Shown in pieces: positions 18,606 through 27,191 of a stretch of DNA of 64,000 nt. Each line of letters begins with the position of its first letter. Within the stretch, counting starts at the first letter, position 1. The notes under the pieces are model-generated. The model was given only the letters and a program-made list of their open reading frames with translations. It did no database searches and was not told the DNA's origin. The translations under genes were made by a program, and so were the position numbers. Origin of the DNA: Flavobacterium luminosum (GTDB lineage: Bacteria > Bacteroidota > Bacteroidia > Flavobacteriales > Flavobacteriaceae); contig NZ_JAMLJM010000007.1 in assembly GCF_023635005.1 (NCBI RefSeq), positions 62,001-126,000 on the forward strand, in the 5' to 3' direction.

Positions 18606-19016
18606 TTAATTATTCTCTACCTGACCAATTTCATTAATTGATTCTAAAGTATTCTTAGGATCTTCCCCGTATTCATTAGAACCTTTGGTTCCCTCTGTCA
18701 AGAATAAAACCAATAACCAAATTACACCAATTAAAGGAACTAAAGCAATTAATAAAAACCATCCGCTTTTGTTCACATCGTGCAATCTTCTTACAGCAAC
18801 AGCTAAACCAGGAATTAAAACAGCTAAAGAATATAAAGTATAAAGGGGTCCGTAGCCAATATTTTCAAAAGCTAAACCTGCTACGTTGTCAATAATCATT
18901 AATGCAATTGCAATAATTAGATTTGCTAATGTATAGAACCAATATTCACTTCTTCTGGCTCTTCCATTAAAATTAGCGTAGTTCTCAAAAACCACTTTTT
19001 TGTACCATTCAATCAT
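18606..19016 (-). CDS. DUF805 family membrane protein
   Basis: This 136-aa protein carries the same DUF805 marks as its convergent paralogue: YANFNGRARRSEYWF at the start and AVRRLHDVNKSGWFLL in the middle, with several membrane helices. It is slightly longer through an extra hydrophobic stretch (ALVPLIGVIWLLVLFL). The function is unknown. It is upstream of the TM2 gene on the same strand. Confidence 0.88.
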   Translation of the reverse strand: MIEWYKKVVFENYANFNGRARRSEYWFYTLANLIIAIALMIIDNVAGLAFENIGYGPLYTLYSLAVLIPGLAVAVRRLHDVNKSGWFLLIALVPLIGVIWLLVLFLTEGTKGSNEYGEDPKNTLESINEIGQVENN

Positions 19017-19132
19017 AATTTTTAGTTTTTTAATTTGTTTACCCTACTCTTTTCTGGATTTTCAGAAACTCCATGTTGAATGCAATGTATAAAATTTTAA
19101 CAAAATATTTGCAAAAAATATTTTTAAATCCA

Positions 19133-19573
19133 TTATTGTTCTAAATCATGCAAATGATGTGCTCTTTTATACAAAATCGTTGTGGCTAATATCAGAACTA
19201 TTCCTTCAAGAGTAAATAAAAACATAGTATCTATTGTTCCCGAAATATAAGTACTCCCAAGACCAAAAACCGCTAGCCCGACCCCCAATATCAGTACTTG
19301 CAATCTTGCTTTATGACTCCCAATTAAAATGTGCTGGAAAAGAATTAACAAATTAAGACCTGAAATCAACATCATAATTGACGAATAAAACCAAATGATC
19401 CGCACGCTATTTGCCGCCGGAGCTTGAATTTCACCTTTGTCAATATGCTCTAAAACCGCTTTCATTCCTAGAAAAGCATGTGGAAAAAAACTCAAAATTG
19501 AAATAACTCCAATAGCAAAAACCAAATAATAAGAAGCTCTATTTATGGTACAATTTTTTGATTTTATCGACAA
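19133..19573 (-). CDS. Hypothetical four-helix membrane protein
   Basis: The protein is predicted to have four membrane helices (starting at about residues 15, 65, 90 and 115). I recognise no family. The longest form (146 aa) starts with a TTG at 19573 and overlaps the end of the dehydrogenase gene by 35 bp; another TTG at 19525 would remove the overlap but start inside the first helix. No ATG comes before residue 37, which is past the first helix. The start is therefore uncertain, though the frame itself looks real. Confidence 0.6.
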   Translation of the reverse strand: MSIKSKNCTINRASYYLVFAIGVISILSFFPHAFLGMKAVLEHIDKGEIQAPAANSVRIIWFYSSIMMLISGLNLLILFQHILIGSHKARLQVLILGVGLAVFGLGSTYISGTIDTMFLFTLEGIVLILATTILYKRAHHLHDLEQ

Positions 19574-20492
19574 TTACCTGAGCCAATCGTTCTTTACTTT
19601 CGAAAGTCCATCCAGCTATATGTGGTGTTAATAAAACATTTTCAGCATTCAGAAGGTATTCAAAAGCAGGAGGCCTTTCTCCTTCAAATAGTGTTTCAAA
19701 AGATAATTTTTCATATTCCAAAACATCGAGACCGGCGCCTAATATTTTACCCGATTGTAACGCCTCGACCAAGTCAGCGGTAACAACACTTTTTCCTCTA
19801 GCCGTATTAATAAACCAAAAAGGTTTCGAAAACGCATTTATAAACTCTGCATTAATCATACCGTCTGTTAACGGTGTCCAAGGAGTATGCAAACTTAACA
19901 CGTCTGCTTTTTGCTGTAATTCTTGTAAAGTTACCTGACGTACATTTTCATCGCCCACATTTTCAAGAATATCAAAGCACAAAACCTCTGTATCGAATCC
20001 TCTCAATTTTTTAGCAAACGATTTCCCCATGTTTCCATAACCAATAATCCCTACCGTTTTACCATCGAGTTCATGACCTCGATTGTGTTCTCTTTTCCAA
20101 TGACCGGCTCTAATTTCTTTATCGGCTCTGTTTAGGTTGTTAAAAAGTGAAAGCAACATTCCTAAAGCATGTTCCCCCACGGCATTCCGATTGCCTTCAG
20201 GAGCTGCTATGAGTTGAATTCCTTTGCTTTGCGCATACTCACAGTCGATACTTTCTAAACCGGCTCCCACCCGTGCAATGAATTGAAGATTTGTGGCCTG
20301 ATCTAAAAAAGTTCGATCAATTTTAAAACGACTTCGGATAACAATTCCATGATATTCAGAAATTTTAGCTTCGATGGCTGCTTTGGAAGAAGTAAAATCT
20401 TCAAAATTTTGAAAACCTGCTTCCTGCAATTGCTCCCAAAGAAGCGGATGATTACTGTCTATGTGAAGGATTTTAATAGCGGAATGATTCAT
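19539..20492 (-). CDS. D-2-hydroxyacid dehydrogenase (SerA-like)
   Basis: The 317-aa protein is a NAD-dependent 2-hydroxyacid dehydrogenase. It has the Rossmann motif GIIGYGNMGKSFAKKL near residue 150, the catalytic Arg in NTARGK, a Glu in GLDVLEYE, and the catalytic His in TPHIAGWT near 290. The family includes 3-phosphoglycerate dehydrogenase (SerA), but no ACT regulatory domain is present and the substrate cannot be fixed. It is preceded by a good promoter and followed by an overlapping membrane protein gene. Confidence 0.88.
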   Translation of the reverse strand: MNHSAIKILHIDSNHPLLWEQLQEAGFQNFEDFTSSKAAIEAKISEYHGIVIRSRFKIDRTFLDQATNLQFIARVGAGLESIDCEYAQSKGIQLIAAPEGNRNAVGEHALGMLLSLFNNLNRADKEIRAGHWKREHNRGHELDGKTVGIIGYGNMGKSFAKKLRGFDTEVLCFDILENVGDENVRQVTLQELQQKADVLSLHTPWTPLTDGMINAEFINAFSKPFWFINTARGKSVVTADLVEALQSGKILGAGLDVLEYEKLSFETLFEGERPPAFEYLLNAENVLLTPHIAGWTFESKERLAQVIVDKIKKLYHK

Positions 20493-20512
20493 TTTTATGC
20501 TCTGTAGTTTCT

Positions 20513-20520
20513 CAAAGTTA
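20513..20520 (-). promoter_or_regulatory. Promoter -7 element for the 2-hydroxyacid dehydrogenase gene
   Basis: The minus strand reads TAACTTTG, a full TAnnTTTG match, 20 bp before the ATG at 20492. A T-rich TTTTCG stretch about 20 bp further upstream may be the -33 element. Confidence 0.5.
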
Positions 20521-20716
20521 TTTAAATTGATTTTATTAACGAAAAATTCATCAAGGTATTTTAAGACTGTCTTAGAAGTAGTTTTTTATGTTACAAAAAA
20601 AACAGCCTTTTGTAACGATTGTAGTTACTTGACTGTTGAAAACATTTTTATTCGAGAATGCTAGGCACAAATATGTACTTAGAGAAAAGGATAATTATCT
20701 TTTATCTAAAAGCACT

Positions 20717-22069
20717 TTAGAATCCTAAGATTACTCTAGCAATAGAAAAATAGATCAAAATTCCCAAAATATCATTACTGGTAGTAATAAACGGTCCGGT
20801 GGCCAATGCAGGATCTATTCCGTATTTATTTAAAATAATGGGAATGAAAGTTCCGTTGAGTGAAGCAATAACAATGACCGAGATCAATGCAACGGTAACG
20901 GTAATACCAATATGGGCTTCAAAATTCAACAAATAATAACTTCCTAAAAATAATATTGCTGCAAGAATAATCCCGTTTAACAAACTGAGTGAAAGTTCTT
21001 TCAATAAACGTTCAACTATACTCCCAGTTATAGCATTATTAGCTAAACCCTGAACGATAATCGCCGATGATTGTACTCCAACATTTCCACCCATAGCGGC
21101 AATTAGCGGTGTAAAAAAGAAAAGTTCCGGATGCGACTGCATAGCAGGTTCAAAAAAACCAAGCACTTTTACACTAATAAATCCACCAAATAATGCTAAA
21201 ACTAACCATGGTAAACGCGCTCGTGTTAAATGCCAAATACTATCGTCGGCTTCTACATCCTGAGAAATACCGGCTGCTAACTGATAATCTTTGTCGGCTT
21301 CTTCTTTAATCACATCGACAATATCATCAATCGTGATACGACCTACCAAACGACCCATTTCGTCTACCACGGGAATCGCCTCCAAGTCATATTTTTGCAT
21401 GATACGGGCAACCTCAACATCTTTAGTATCTACTTTTACATAATCTACTTTTTTGATGTAAACGTCGCTGATAGGAGTTTTTGTAGATGTGGTTAACAAG
21501 TCTTTCAAGGACAAACGCCCTTTTAAGCGATCATCGTCATCTACCACATAAATAGAATGTACTCGAGTAACGTGTTCTGCCTGAGATCGCATTTCTTTCA
21601 CACAGGTTAGAACATTCCAATTTTCATTTACTTTCACCAACTCCTTCCCCATCAAACCTCCGGCTGTATCCTCGTCGTAACGTAAAAGATCGACAATGTC
21701 TTTGGCGTGTTCCACATCCTCTAATTCGGAGATTACCTCTTCTTTTTTAGACTGTGGAAGTTCGGCAATAATGTCCGCAGCATCATCGGTATCAAGTTCA
21801 TCCAACTCTTCTGCAATTTCTTTTGCCGAAAGATTTCGAAGGATTTTTTCACGAACTTCTTCATCAAGTTCTAGTAAGGCTTCTGCCGTTTTTTCGGAAT
21901 CTAAAACCTTAAAGACGTAGCTGGCACCATAATCGTCCAGTTCGTCCATAATTTCAGCAATATCAGCAAAGTGGATATCGTGCAACAAGTTTTCTAATTC
22001 TTGCGCACGGTTTTCACTGATAAGTTGTTCGATTTGAACAAGAAAATCTCTGCTGATTTTAAACTCCAT
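20717..22069 (-). CDS. mgtE: Magnesium transporter MgtE
   Basis: MgtE is a Mg2+-gated Mg2+ channel in the inner membrane. The 450-aa protein has the MgtE N domain (about 10-130, helical and acidic), two CBS domains (about 135-255), and five membrane helices in the last 170 residues. These include a [18 protein letters not shown] segment typical of the pore region. Its start overlaps the end of rsmA by 11 bp, so it should be co-transcribed with it. Confidence 0.95.
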   Translation of the reverse strand: MEFKISRDFLVQIEQLISENRAQELENLLHDIHFADIAEIMDELDDYGASYVFKVLDSEKTAEALLELDEEVREKILRNLSAKEIAEELDELDTDDAADIIAELPQSKKEEVISELEDVEHAKDIVDLLRYDEDTAGGLMGKELVKVNENWNVLTCVKEMRSQAEHVTRVHSIYVVDDDDRLKGRLSLKDLLTTSTKTPISDVYIKKVDYVKVDTKDVEVARIMQKYDLEAIPVVDEMGRLVGRITIDDIVDVIKEEADKDYQLAAGISQDVEADDSIWHLTRARLPWLVLALFGGFISVKVLGFFEPAMQSHPELFFFTPLIAAMGGNVGVQSSAIIVQGLANNAITGSIVERLLKELSLSLLNGIILAAILFLGSYYLLNFEAHIGITVTVALISVIVIASLNGTFIPIILNKYGIDPALATGPFITTSNDILGILIYFSIARVILGF

Positions 22070-22839
22070 CGGCTTTTATTTTTTGAGTGAGTTCTATGAA
22101 TTGCTCAACCGATATTTGTTCCGGTCGGAGGTCAAAGATACTATCTTCTCTTAAAATATTTGATAGGTTGAGTGATTTTAAGCTATTTCGAAGTGTTTTT
22201 CTTCTTTGGTTGAAAGCCGTTTTTACAACCGTAAACAACAATTTTTCATCACAAGGCAAATGATAATTTTCTTTTCGAATCATTCGCATTACTCCGGATT
22301 TGACTTTGGGTGGCGGTGTAAACACGTTTTCGTCTACTGTAAACAAATATTCTACATCATAGAAAGCTTGTGCCAAAACAGATAAAATTCCGTACACTTT
22401 GCTTCCTTTTTTAGAACAAATACGTTCCGCTACTTCTTTTTGAAACATTCCCGAAAATTCAGGAATCTGATCTCTTAGTTCTAAGGCTTTGAAAACAATT
22501 TGAGAAGAAATATTGTATGGAAAATTTCCGATAATAGCAAAAGGCTCTTCTCCAAAAACCTCTTTTATATTGTATCTTAAGAAATCTTCAGAAATAATTT
22601 TACCATTCAATTTACTGTAATGATTTTGAAGATATGCTACCGATTCGGTATCTATCTCAATCACATAGGTATCGATAGGTTTCTCTAACAGATATTTCGT
22701 TAAAACACCCATACCCGGACCAATTTCTAAAACTTTTTTATACTCTTTTAGTGTTAATGCATCCGCTATGCGCTGTGCTATACTTTCATCGTTAAGGAAA
22801 TGTTGTCCGAGATGTTTTTTTTGCTTTTACTTTATCCAT
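22059..22839 (-). CDS. rsmA: 16S rRNA (adenine1518/1519-N6)-dimethyltransferase RsmA, with apparent frameshift
   Basis: RsmA dimethylates two adenines near the 3' end of 16S rRNA. The main frame (22059-22712, 217 aa) starts inside the SAM-binding motif at GMGVLTKY and has the catalytic NFPYNISSQ and the C-terminal helical domain. The missing first 46 or so residues are encoded upstream: from the ATG at 22839 the frame reads MDKVKAKK. After one base is dropped from the A8 run (22815-22822) it continues [20 protein letters not shown], then KVLEIGPG. So a single extra A breaks the gene. It may be a sequencing error in a homopolymer, a real mutation, or slippage that is tolerated. Confidence 0.88.
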
Positions 22840-22996
22840 TGAAATGGTTTATGATGGGTATTATTTGGTATTTTTCTGTTTGTAGTAAATTTCGATTGTA
22901 CTCAAACCTATTTTGAATAACTGATTCTTTGACTTCTTTTTTATTTATAAATTGAAAAAAGAATTGTTTTCTTGTTTTGGCAATTTCACTTTTTCT

Positions 22997-23308
22997 TTAA
23001 TGTTCGGAAACCAGTTCCAATTCTGTTCTGAAAGCCAACATTTTATCGCCAAATAGCTGTAATCCTTCCAAGCGTAATCGTTCTGCATCTTCATCATAAT
23101 AGCGTTGCAACGTTTCTTTGCTATCCGTAGTATATTGTACAGAATAGGTAACTCCTCCCATTTCTTCTTCAACTAGCACCTTAACCAATCTCGCTGCACT
23201 GAATTTTCCTGTAGCTAAAACATCGGCAATGTGTTTGTTTTGCATCCAATCCATCCATTGATCATGGACACTTTCATGTATATTAATGGTTACATTATAA
23301 AGAATCAT
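22997..23308 (-). CDS. DUF4286 family protein
   Basis: The 103-aa cytosolic protein starts MILYNVTINI and matches the DUF4286 pattern: an N-terminal strand, HDQWMDWMQNKHIADVLATG, and a middle GVTYSVQYTTDS strand. It probably has a ferredoxin-like fold. The function is unknown. It lies between the TPR gene and rsmA on the same strand, an order I recognise from other flavobacteria. Confidence 0.85.
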   Translation of the reverse strand: MILYNVTINIHESVHDQWMDWMQNKHIADVLATGKFSAARLVKVLVEEEMGGVTYSVQYTTDSKETLQRYYDEDAERLRLEGLQLFGDKMLAFRTELELVSEH

Positions 23309-23367
23309 TTGTGTAAAATTTAAATTGATTATTTGTTTTTCCGTTCAAGAATGGCTACGATACAATG

Positions 23368-25212
23368 TTATAAATGGGTATCTCCTCTTAATTTTCTGAA
23401 ATTGTTCCTTGCCTCTACAAAATAAATACTATCCTGGTGATTGAACAAGATTTTTTCATATAAACTCTTGGCTTTCTCTATTTCCTGAGTGTTCTTTCTG
23501 TAGATTTCAGCAGAAAAAAACAAAGCTTCATCTATGTAGATATCTTCTGAAAACCTATCGATAATTTGCTGATAATACGTTAAAGCTTCTTGCCAGTTGC
23601 CTTGTCTTTCATAAATTTTACCTATTTCTAATAAAGCTTCATCTTCGATACCTTCTCCCTTATGCTCCATTAAAATTCTTTTAAACTGTTCTAAAGCTTC
23701 GGTATTTTTATTTTGATAACTCAAAAAATCGGCATGAGCAAATTTCTTCAAAGCCACTTGTGTAGAATCTTCCACGGTATTGTCTGAAATTAACAAAAAC
23801 ATTTGCAGCGCATCGTTTGCGATTAACTGTGACGTAGAGGATTTCAGAACTTTAAACTGTTGTTGTGCCCATGTAAAATCACCTTTGTAGTAACTTGCTT
23901 TTGCCATTTTTAAACTCGACTGATGGCCGATGGCATCGTTTGCCAATTCTTCTTCAACCTGAGCATAATAGATAATCGCCTGATTGAATTTTTCATTCAA
24001 CAATAAAATATCCGCCAATTCTAATTTCACTTCCGCTCTTTGATACGGATTTAGTGAAAATGCTAAAGCATTAGTCAAACCAATTCTTGCTTCTTCAATT
24101 TTTTTCAAATAAAAAGCTTCAAAATGAGCTTTTAAAATCTGTAACTGTACCGTGTTTGCGGATGTTCCGTATTGTTGCAATAACTGATCTGTTTTTTGTG
24201 AAATAACCGGATAGTCCGAAGGTGTAGCGTTTTCAATATCCAATTTTAACAATGCATAATTCACATCGATAAGAATATCCGTTTGCTGTGAATTTTCTAA
24301 GACAAATTCTAAAATCTCTCGCTGGGTATCCTTTTCATTTTCCTGAGCAACTAAATGTGCTAAAGCTAGAATATTGTTGAAATTATCCGGATTACGTCTG
24401 TAAATGGCTTTTTCTTGAATAAAGGCTTTGGCGTACTCTTTTTGTTGTACGAAAAACCAACTCATGAATTCATTCCAAAATAAGTCCTGATTTTTTTGAG
24501 TTCTTATCAATAATGCTTTTCGAAGTTGTTCCGCAAAACTTTTACTGTGGTCTTCTATCAAAAAACGATTCAACTGGTTTTGTACCAAAAGTAAATTATT
24601 GGGGAATTTATAGGCATAATCCAATAGCGCATCAATCATTAAATCGAATTTTCCTAATTGCCCTTGCAATAAGGCCGTTTGATAATCGAAATTAATTTCC
24701 GGATTTAATTTCTGTCCTAAACTATACGCATCAATTGCTTGTTGTACCAATACTTTATTTTCGAATTCACGGGCAACAGCGTAAACATAATTCGGGTTTT
24801 CGTTGATTTTTTGTAGCGCGATAGTATAATTTTTTTGCGCTTTATCTAACTGATTTTGCAATTGATAATTATACCCTAATTCGACATACAATTGTGGTTG
24901 TTTGGTTCTATCCAGTTTCGATTTGATAGCATTTTCAGCTTTTTCGTAATTTTTAAGTTGTTGGTAACAACCTATCAATTTCTGAAAATATTGATTACTA
25001 TTGGGCTGTACACGCAACAGTTCTTCATAAATGATTACGGCTTTATCAAATTCACCTCGATCGTAATAATTTTGCGCCAAGTATTCATTCCCTATTCTTT
25101 GCTGTGGTTGTTGTTCTTGGGACTTTCCTCCTGGAGGTGGAGTTACAGTGAAAGTTTGCGAAAAAACCGCACCAAAAAACATCAGAAATATTATCTTGAT
25201 AAAAACTCTCAT
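23368..25212 (-). CDS. Secreted tetratricopeptide repeat protein
   Basis: A signal peptide (about 1-18, ending AVFSQ) is followed by 590 residues of helix pairs. Clear TPR units include YLAQNYYDRGEFDKAVIIYE near 42, PQLYVELGYNYQLQNQLDKA near 108, and a set near the C-terminus (LLEIGKIYERQGNWQEALTY, near 540). It is probably periplasmic or bound to a membrane partner as a scaffold. No enzymatic domain is seen. The function is unknown. Confidence 0.85.
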   Translation of the reverse strand: MRVFIKIIFLMFFGAVFSQTFTVTPPPGGKSQEQQPQQRIGNEYLAQNYYDRGEFDKAVIIYEELLRVQPNSNQYFQKLIGCYQQLKNYEKAENAIKSKLDRTKQPQLYVELGYNYQLQNQLDKAQKNYTIALQKINENPNYVYAVAREFENKVLVQQAIDAYSLGQKLNPEINFDYQTALLQGQLGKFDLMIDALLDYAYKFPNNLLLVQNQLNRFLIEDHSKSFAEQLRKALLIRTQKNQDLFWNEFMSWFFVQQKEYAKAFIQEKAIYRRNPDNFNNILALAHLVAQENEKDTQREILEFVLENSQQTDILIDVNYALLKLDIENATPSDYPVISQKTDQLLQQYGTSANTVQLQILKAHFEAFYLKKIEEARIGLTNALAFSLNPYQRAEVKLELADILLLNEKFNQAIIYYAQVEEELANDAIGHQSSLKMAKASYYKGDFTWAQQQFKVLKSSTSQLIANDALQMFLLISDNTVEDSTQVALKKFAHADFLSYQNKNTEALEQFKRILMEHKGEGIEDEALLEIGKIYERQGNWQEALTYYQQIIDRFSEDIYIDEALFFSAEIYRKNTQEIEKAKSLYEKILFNHQDSIYFVEARNNFRKLRGDTHL

Positions 25213-25225
25213 CCCTAGTAAAAAA

Positions 25226-25266
25226 CAATGTACTAAGGTAGCAATAATTTTGCCACTTTAGTACAT
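25226..25266 (-). terminator. Long hairpin between serS and the TPR gene (terminator or leader element)
   Basis: An 18-position stem (25226-25243 with 25249-25266) has one mismatch and one G-U pair, and a 5-nt loop. On the minus strand it is followed by T6. It fits a terminator for serS, but its foot lies only 13 bp before the TPR start codon, so it could also control that gene. Confidence 0.7.
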
Positions 25267-25312
25267 TTTATGGTTTTGTTTGAAATTAAATCTAATCTAC
25301 TTTAACTGCTTA

Positions 25313-26584
25313 TTAGTTAATAATGTCGAAACCTGTATATTTTCTTAGCACTTCAGGAATAACAATACCTTCTGGTGTTTGATAATTCTCTATAATACCT
25401 GCCAAAACACGTGGCAAAGCCAATGAACTTCCGTTTAAAGTATGGGCTAATTGTGTCTTTCCGTCTTTTCCTTTGAAACGTAATTTCAATCGGTTAGCTT
25501 GGAATGTTTCAAAGTTTGACACCGATGAAATTTCTAACCAACGATCTTGTGCTGTAGAAAATACTTCAAAATCATAAGTCAAAGCCGAAGCAAAGCCCAT
25601 ATCACCGCCACACAAACGCAATACACGGAACGGTAATTTTAATTCACGCATGATCTCTTTAACGTGTTCTACCATGCCGTTTAATGCTTCATGAGAAGAA
25701 TCTGGATGCTCAATACGAACGATTTCTACTTTATCGAATTGGTGTAAACGATTTAACCCACGCACGTGTGCTCCCCATGAACCTGCTTCGCGACGGAAAC
25801 ATGGTGTGTATCCAGTGGCTAAAATAGGCAAATCGCTTTCCTGAAGAATCACATCACGGTAAATATTGGTCACAGGAACTTCAGCCGTCGGAATAAGATA
25901 CAAATCGTCTTTGGCATCGTGGTACATTTGACCGTCTTTATCCGGCAACTGTCCTGTACCATAAGCAGAAGCTTCATTAACCAAATGCGGTACTTGAAAT
26001 TCTTGGTAACCAGCATCTGTGTTTTTATCTAAAAAGTAAGAAATAAGCGCTCGTTGTAATTTGGCTCCTTTCCCTTTGTAAACTGGAAAACCCGGTGCCG
26101 TAATTTTAGTTCCTAATTCGAAATCGATGATATCGTATTTCTTAATTAATTCCCAATGCGGTAAAGCTCCTTCGTGCAAAACCGGAATATCTCCTTCTTG
26201 ATGTACATTCAGATTGTCATCAGCCGATTTTCCTTCCGGAACAATATCTGCTGGAGTATTTGGTAATTTATATAATTCATTCGTTAAGGCTTCCGAAAGA
26301 GTATTTAACGTTTCGGTTAATTCTTTACTTTTATCACGTAACTGAGTCGTTTTTTCTTTTAAAATTTCGGCTTTTGCCTTTTCTCCGGATTTCATTAAAC
26401 CACCTATGTCTTTGGATAATTTATTGGATTCAGCTAAAATATTATCCAATTCAACTTGTGTGGCACGGCGTTTTTCGTCCAATGCAATTACAGAATCAAC
26501 GATAGCGGTAGCATCAAAATTTCTTTTGGCTAAAGCCTTGATCACTTCTTCTCTTTTTTCTCTAATAACTGCTATTTGTAACAT
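25313..26584 (-). CDS. serS: Seryl-tRNA synthetase
   Basis: SerS charges tRNA-Ser. The 423-aa protein has the N-terminal antiparallel coiled-coil arm (about 30-100) and the class II motifs: motif 2 in CFRREAGSWG, motif 3 in LNGSSLALPRVLAGIIE, plus TAEVPVTN. The start taken is the ATG at 26584 (MLQIAVIREKREEV), which matches the family. An upstream in-frame ATG at 26617 would add 11 residues and overlap the promoter element. Confidence 0.96.
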   Translation of the reverse strand: MLQIAVIREKREEVIKALAKRNFDATAIVDSVIALDEKRRATQVELDNILAESNKLSKDIGGLMKSGEKAKAEILKEKTTQLRDKSKELTETLNTLSEALTNELYKLPNTPADIVPEGKSADDNLNVHQEGDIPVLHEGALPHWELIKKYDIIDFELGTKITAPGFPVYKGKGAKLQRALISYFLDKNTDAGYQEFQVPHLVNEASAYGTGQLPDKDGQMYHDAKDDLYLIPTAEVPVTNIYRDVILQESDLPILATGYTPCFRREAGSWGAHVRGLNRLHQFDKVEIVRIEHPDSSHEALNGMVEHVKEIMRELKLPFRVLRLCGGDMGFASALTYDFEVFSTAQDRWLEISSVSNFETFQANRLKLRFKGKDGKTQLAHTLNGSSLALPRVLAGIIENYQTPEGIVIPEVLRKYTGFDIIN

Positions 26585-26605
26585 GACATAAATTTTATAC
26601 AATCG

Positions 26606-26632
26606 CAAATTTAGCAATTAGAGCCTTGCAAA
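26606..26632 (-). promoter_or_regulatory. Promoter of serS
   Basis: The minus strand carries TAAATTTG at 26613-26606 (a full -7 match), and TTTG at 26632-26629. The spacing of 15 bp is shorter than the usual 19 or so, so the -33 call is tentative. Confidence 0.45.
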
Positions 26633-26727
26633 CCCATAAAAACAAAAATTTATTTAATTTGAATATAAATTAGTTAATAATGATTATTTTTAACCTTAGA
26701 TTAAAACAATTTTTATGATTATCATTA

Positions 26728-26735
26728 TACCTTTG
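26728..26735 (+). promoter_or_regulatory. Promoter -7 element of the CusA-type efflux operon
   Basis: TACCTTTG is a perfect TAnnTTTG match that ends only 5 bp before the ATG at 26741. If it is used, the transcript would start at or next to that codon. Confidence 0.45.
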
Positions 26736-26740
26736 CTATA

Positions 26741-27124
26741 ATGAAAAAATGGTTTTGTATATCTTTCCTAGTAATGTATTTGTTTTCAATGACAGAATTG
26801 CATCAGTTATTGAAAGCTCCTTTACTGATAGAACATTACTTTGAACACCAATCGAAAGATGAACAGCTGGATTTAATTACTTTCTTAGAAATTCATTACT
26901 TAAATGGAGATCAGATTGATGCGGATTATGAGAAAGACATGAAACTCCCTTTCAAGTCCTTTCAAGACAATCATCCTAGTGTTGTGGTAACAATTCCTCA
27001 GGATCCTTATAATTTAAATTTCGCCCCTGTAATAGAATATCCTAAACAGCCTTACATTCAGAAAAGTCAGGTGTTGTATTCTAATTACTTTTCTTCCATC
27101 TGGCAACCGCCTAAAATAGCTTAA
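26741..27124 (+). CDS. Hypothetical exported small protein upstream of metal efflux genes
   Basis: The 127-aa protein has a short basic start and a hydrophobic stretch (about 5-17) that may act as a signal peptide, then ELHQLLKAPLLIEHYFEH and an acidic middle part with histidines. I do not recognise a named family, but similar small proteins sit just before CusA-type pumps in other flavobacteria. It lies 67 bp before the efflux pump gene on the same strand. A role with the pump is inferred from position only. Confidence 0.7.
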   Translation: MKKWFCISFLVMYLFSMTELHQLLKAPLLIEHYFEHQSKDEQLDLITFLEIHYLNGDQIDADYEKDMKLPFKSFQDNHPSVVVTIPQDPYNLNFAPVIEYPKQPYIQKSQVLYSNYFSSIWQPPKIA

Positions 27125-27191
27125 TCGTTGTATTGGTTAATGACTTTATAAAAGTCTGAAAAATATATTTTTACGATTAAACTTATTACTT

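Noticed and set aside
20521..20716. Mg2+ riboswitch (M-box) near mgtE
   Set aside because: The gap is downstream of mgtE, and the upstream side of mgtE overlaps rsmA. The weak CAG/CTG and GTAAC/GTTAC pairs here do not form an M-box.
22945..23172. 75-aa minus-strand frame overlapping DUF4286
   Set aside because: It is an out-of-frame reading of a recognisable gene with no start signal of its own.
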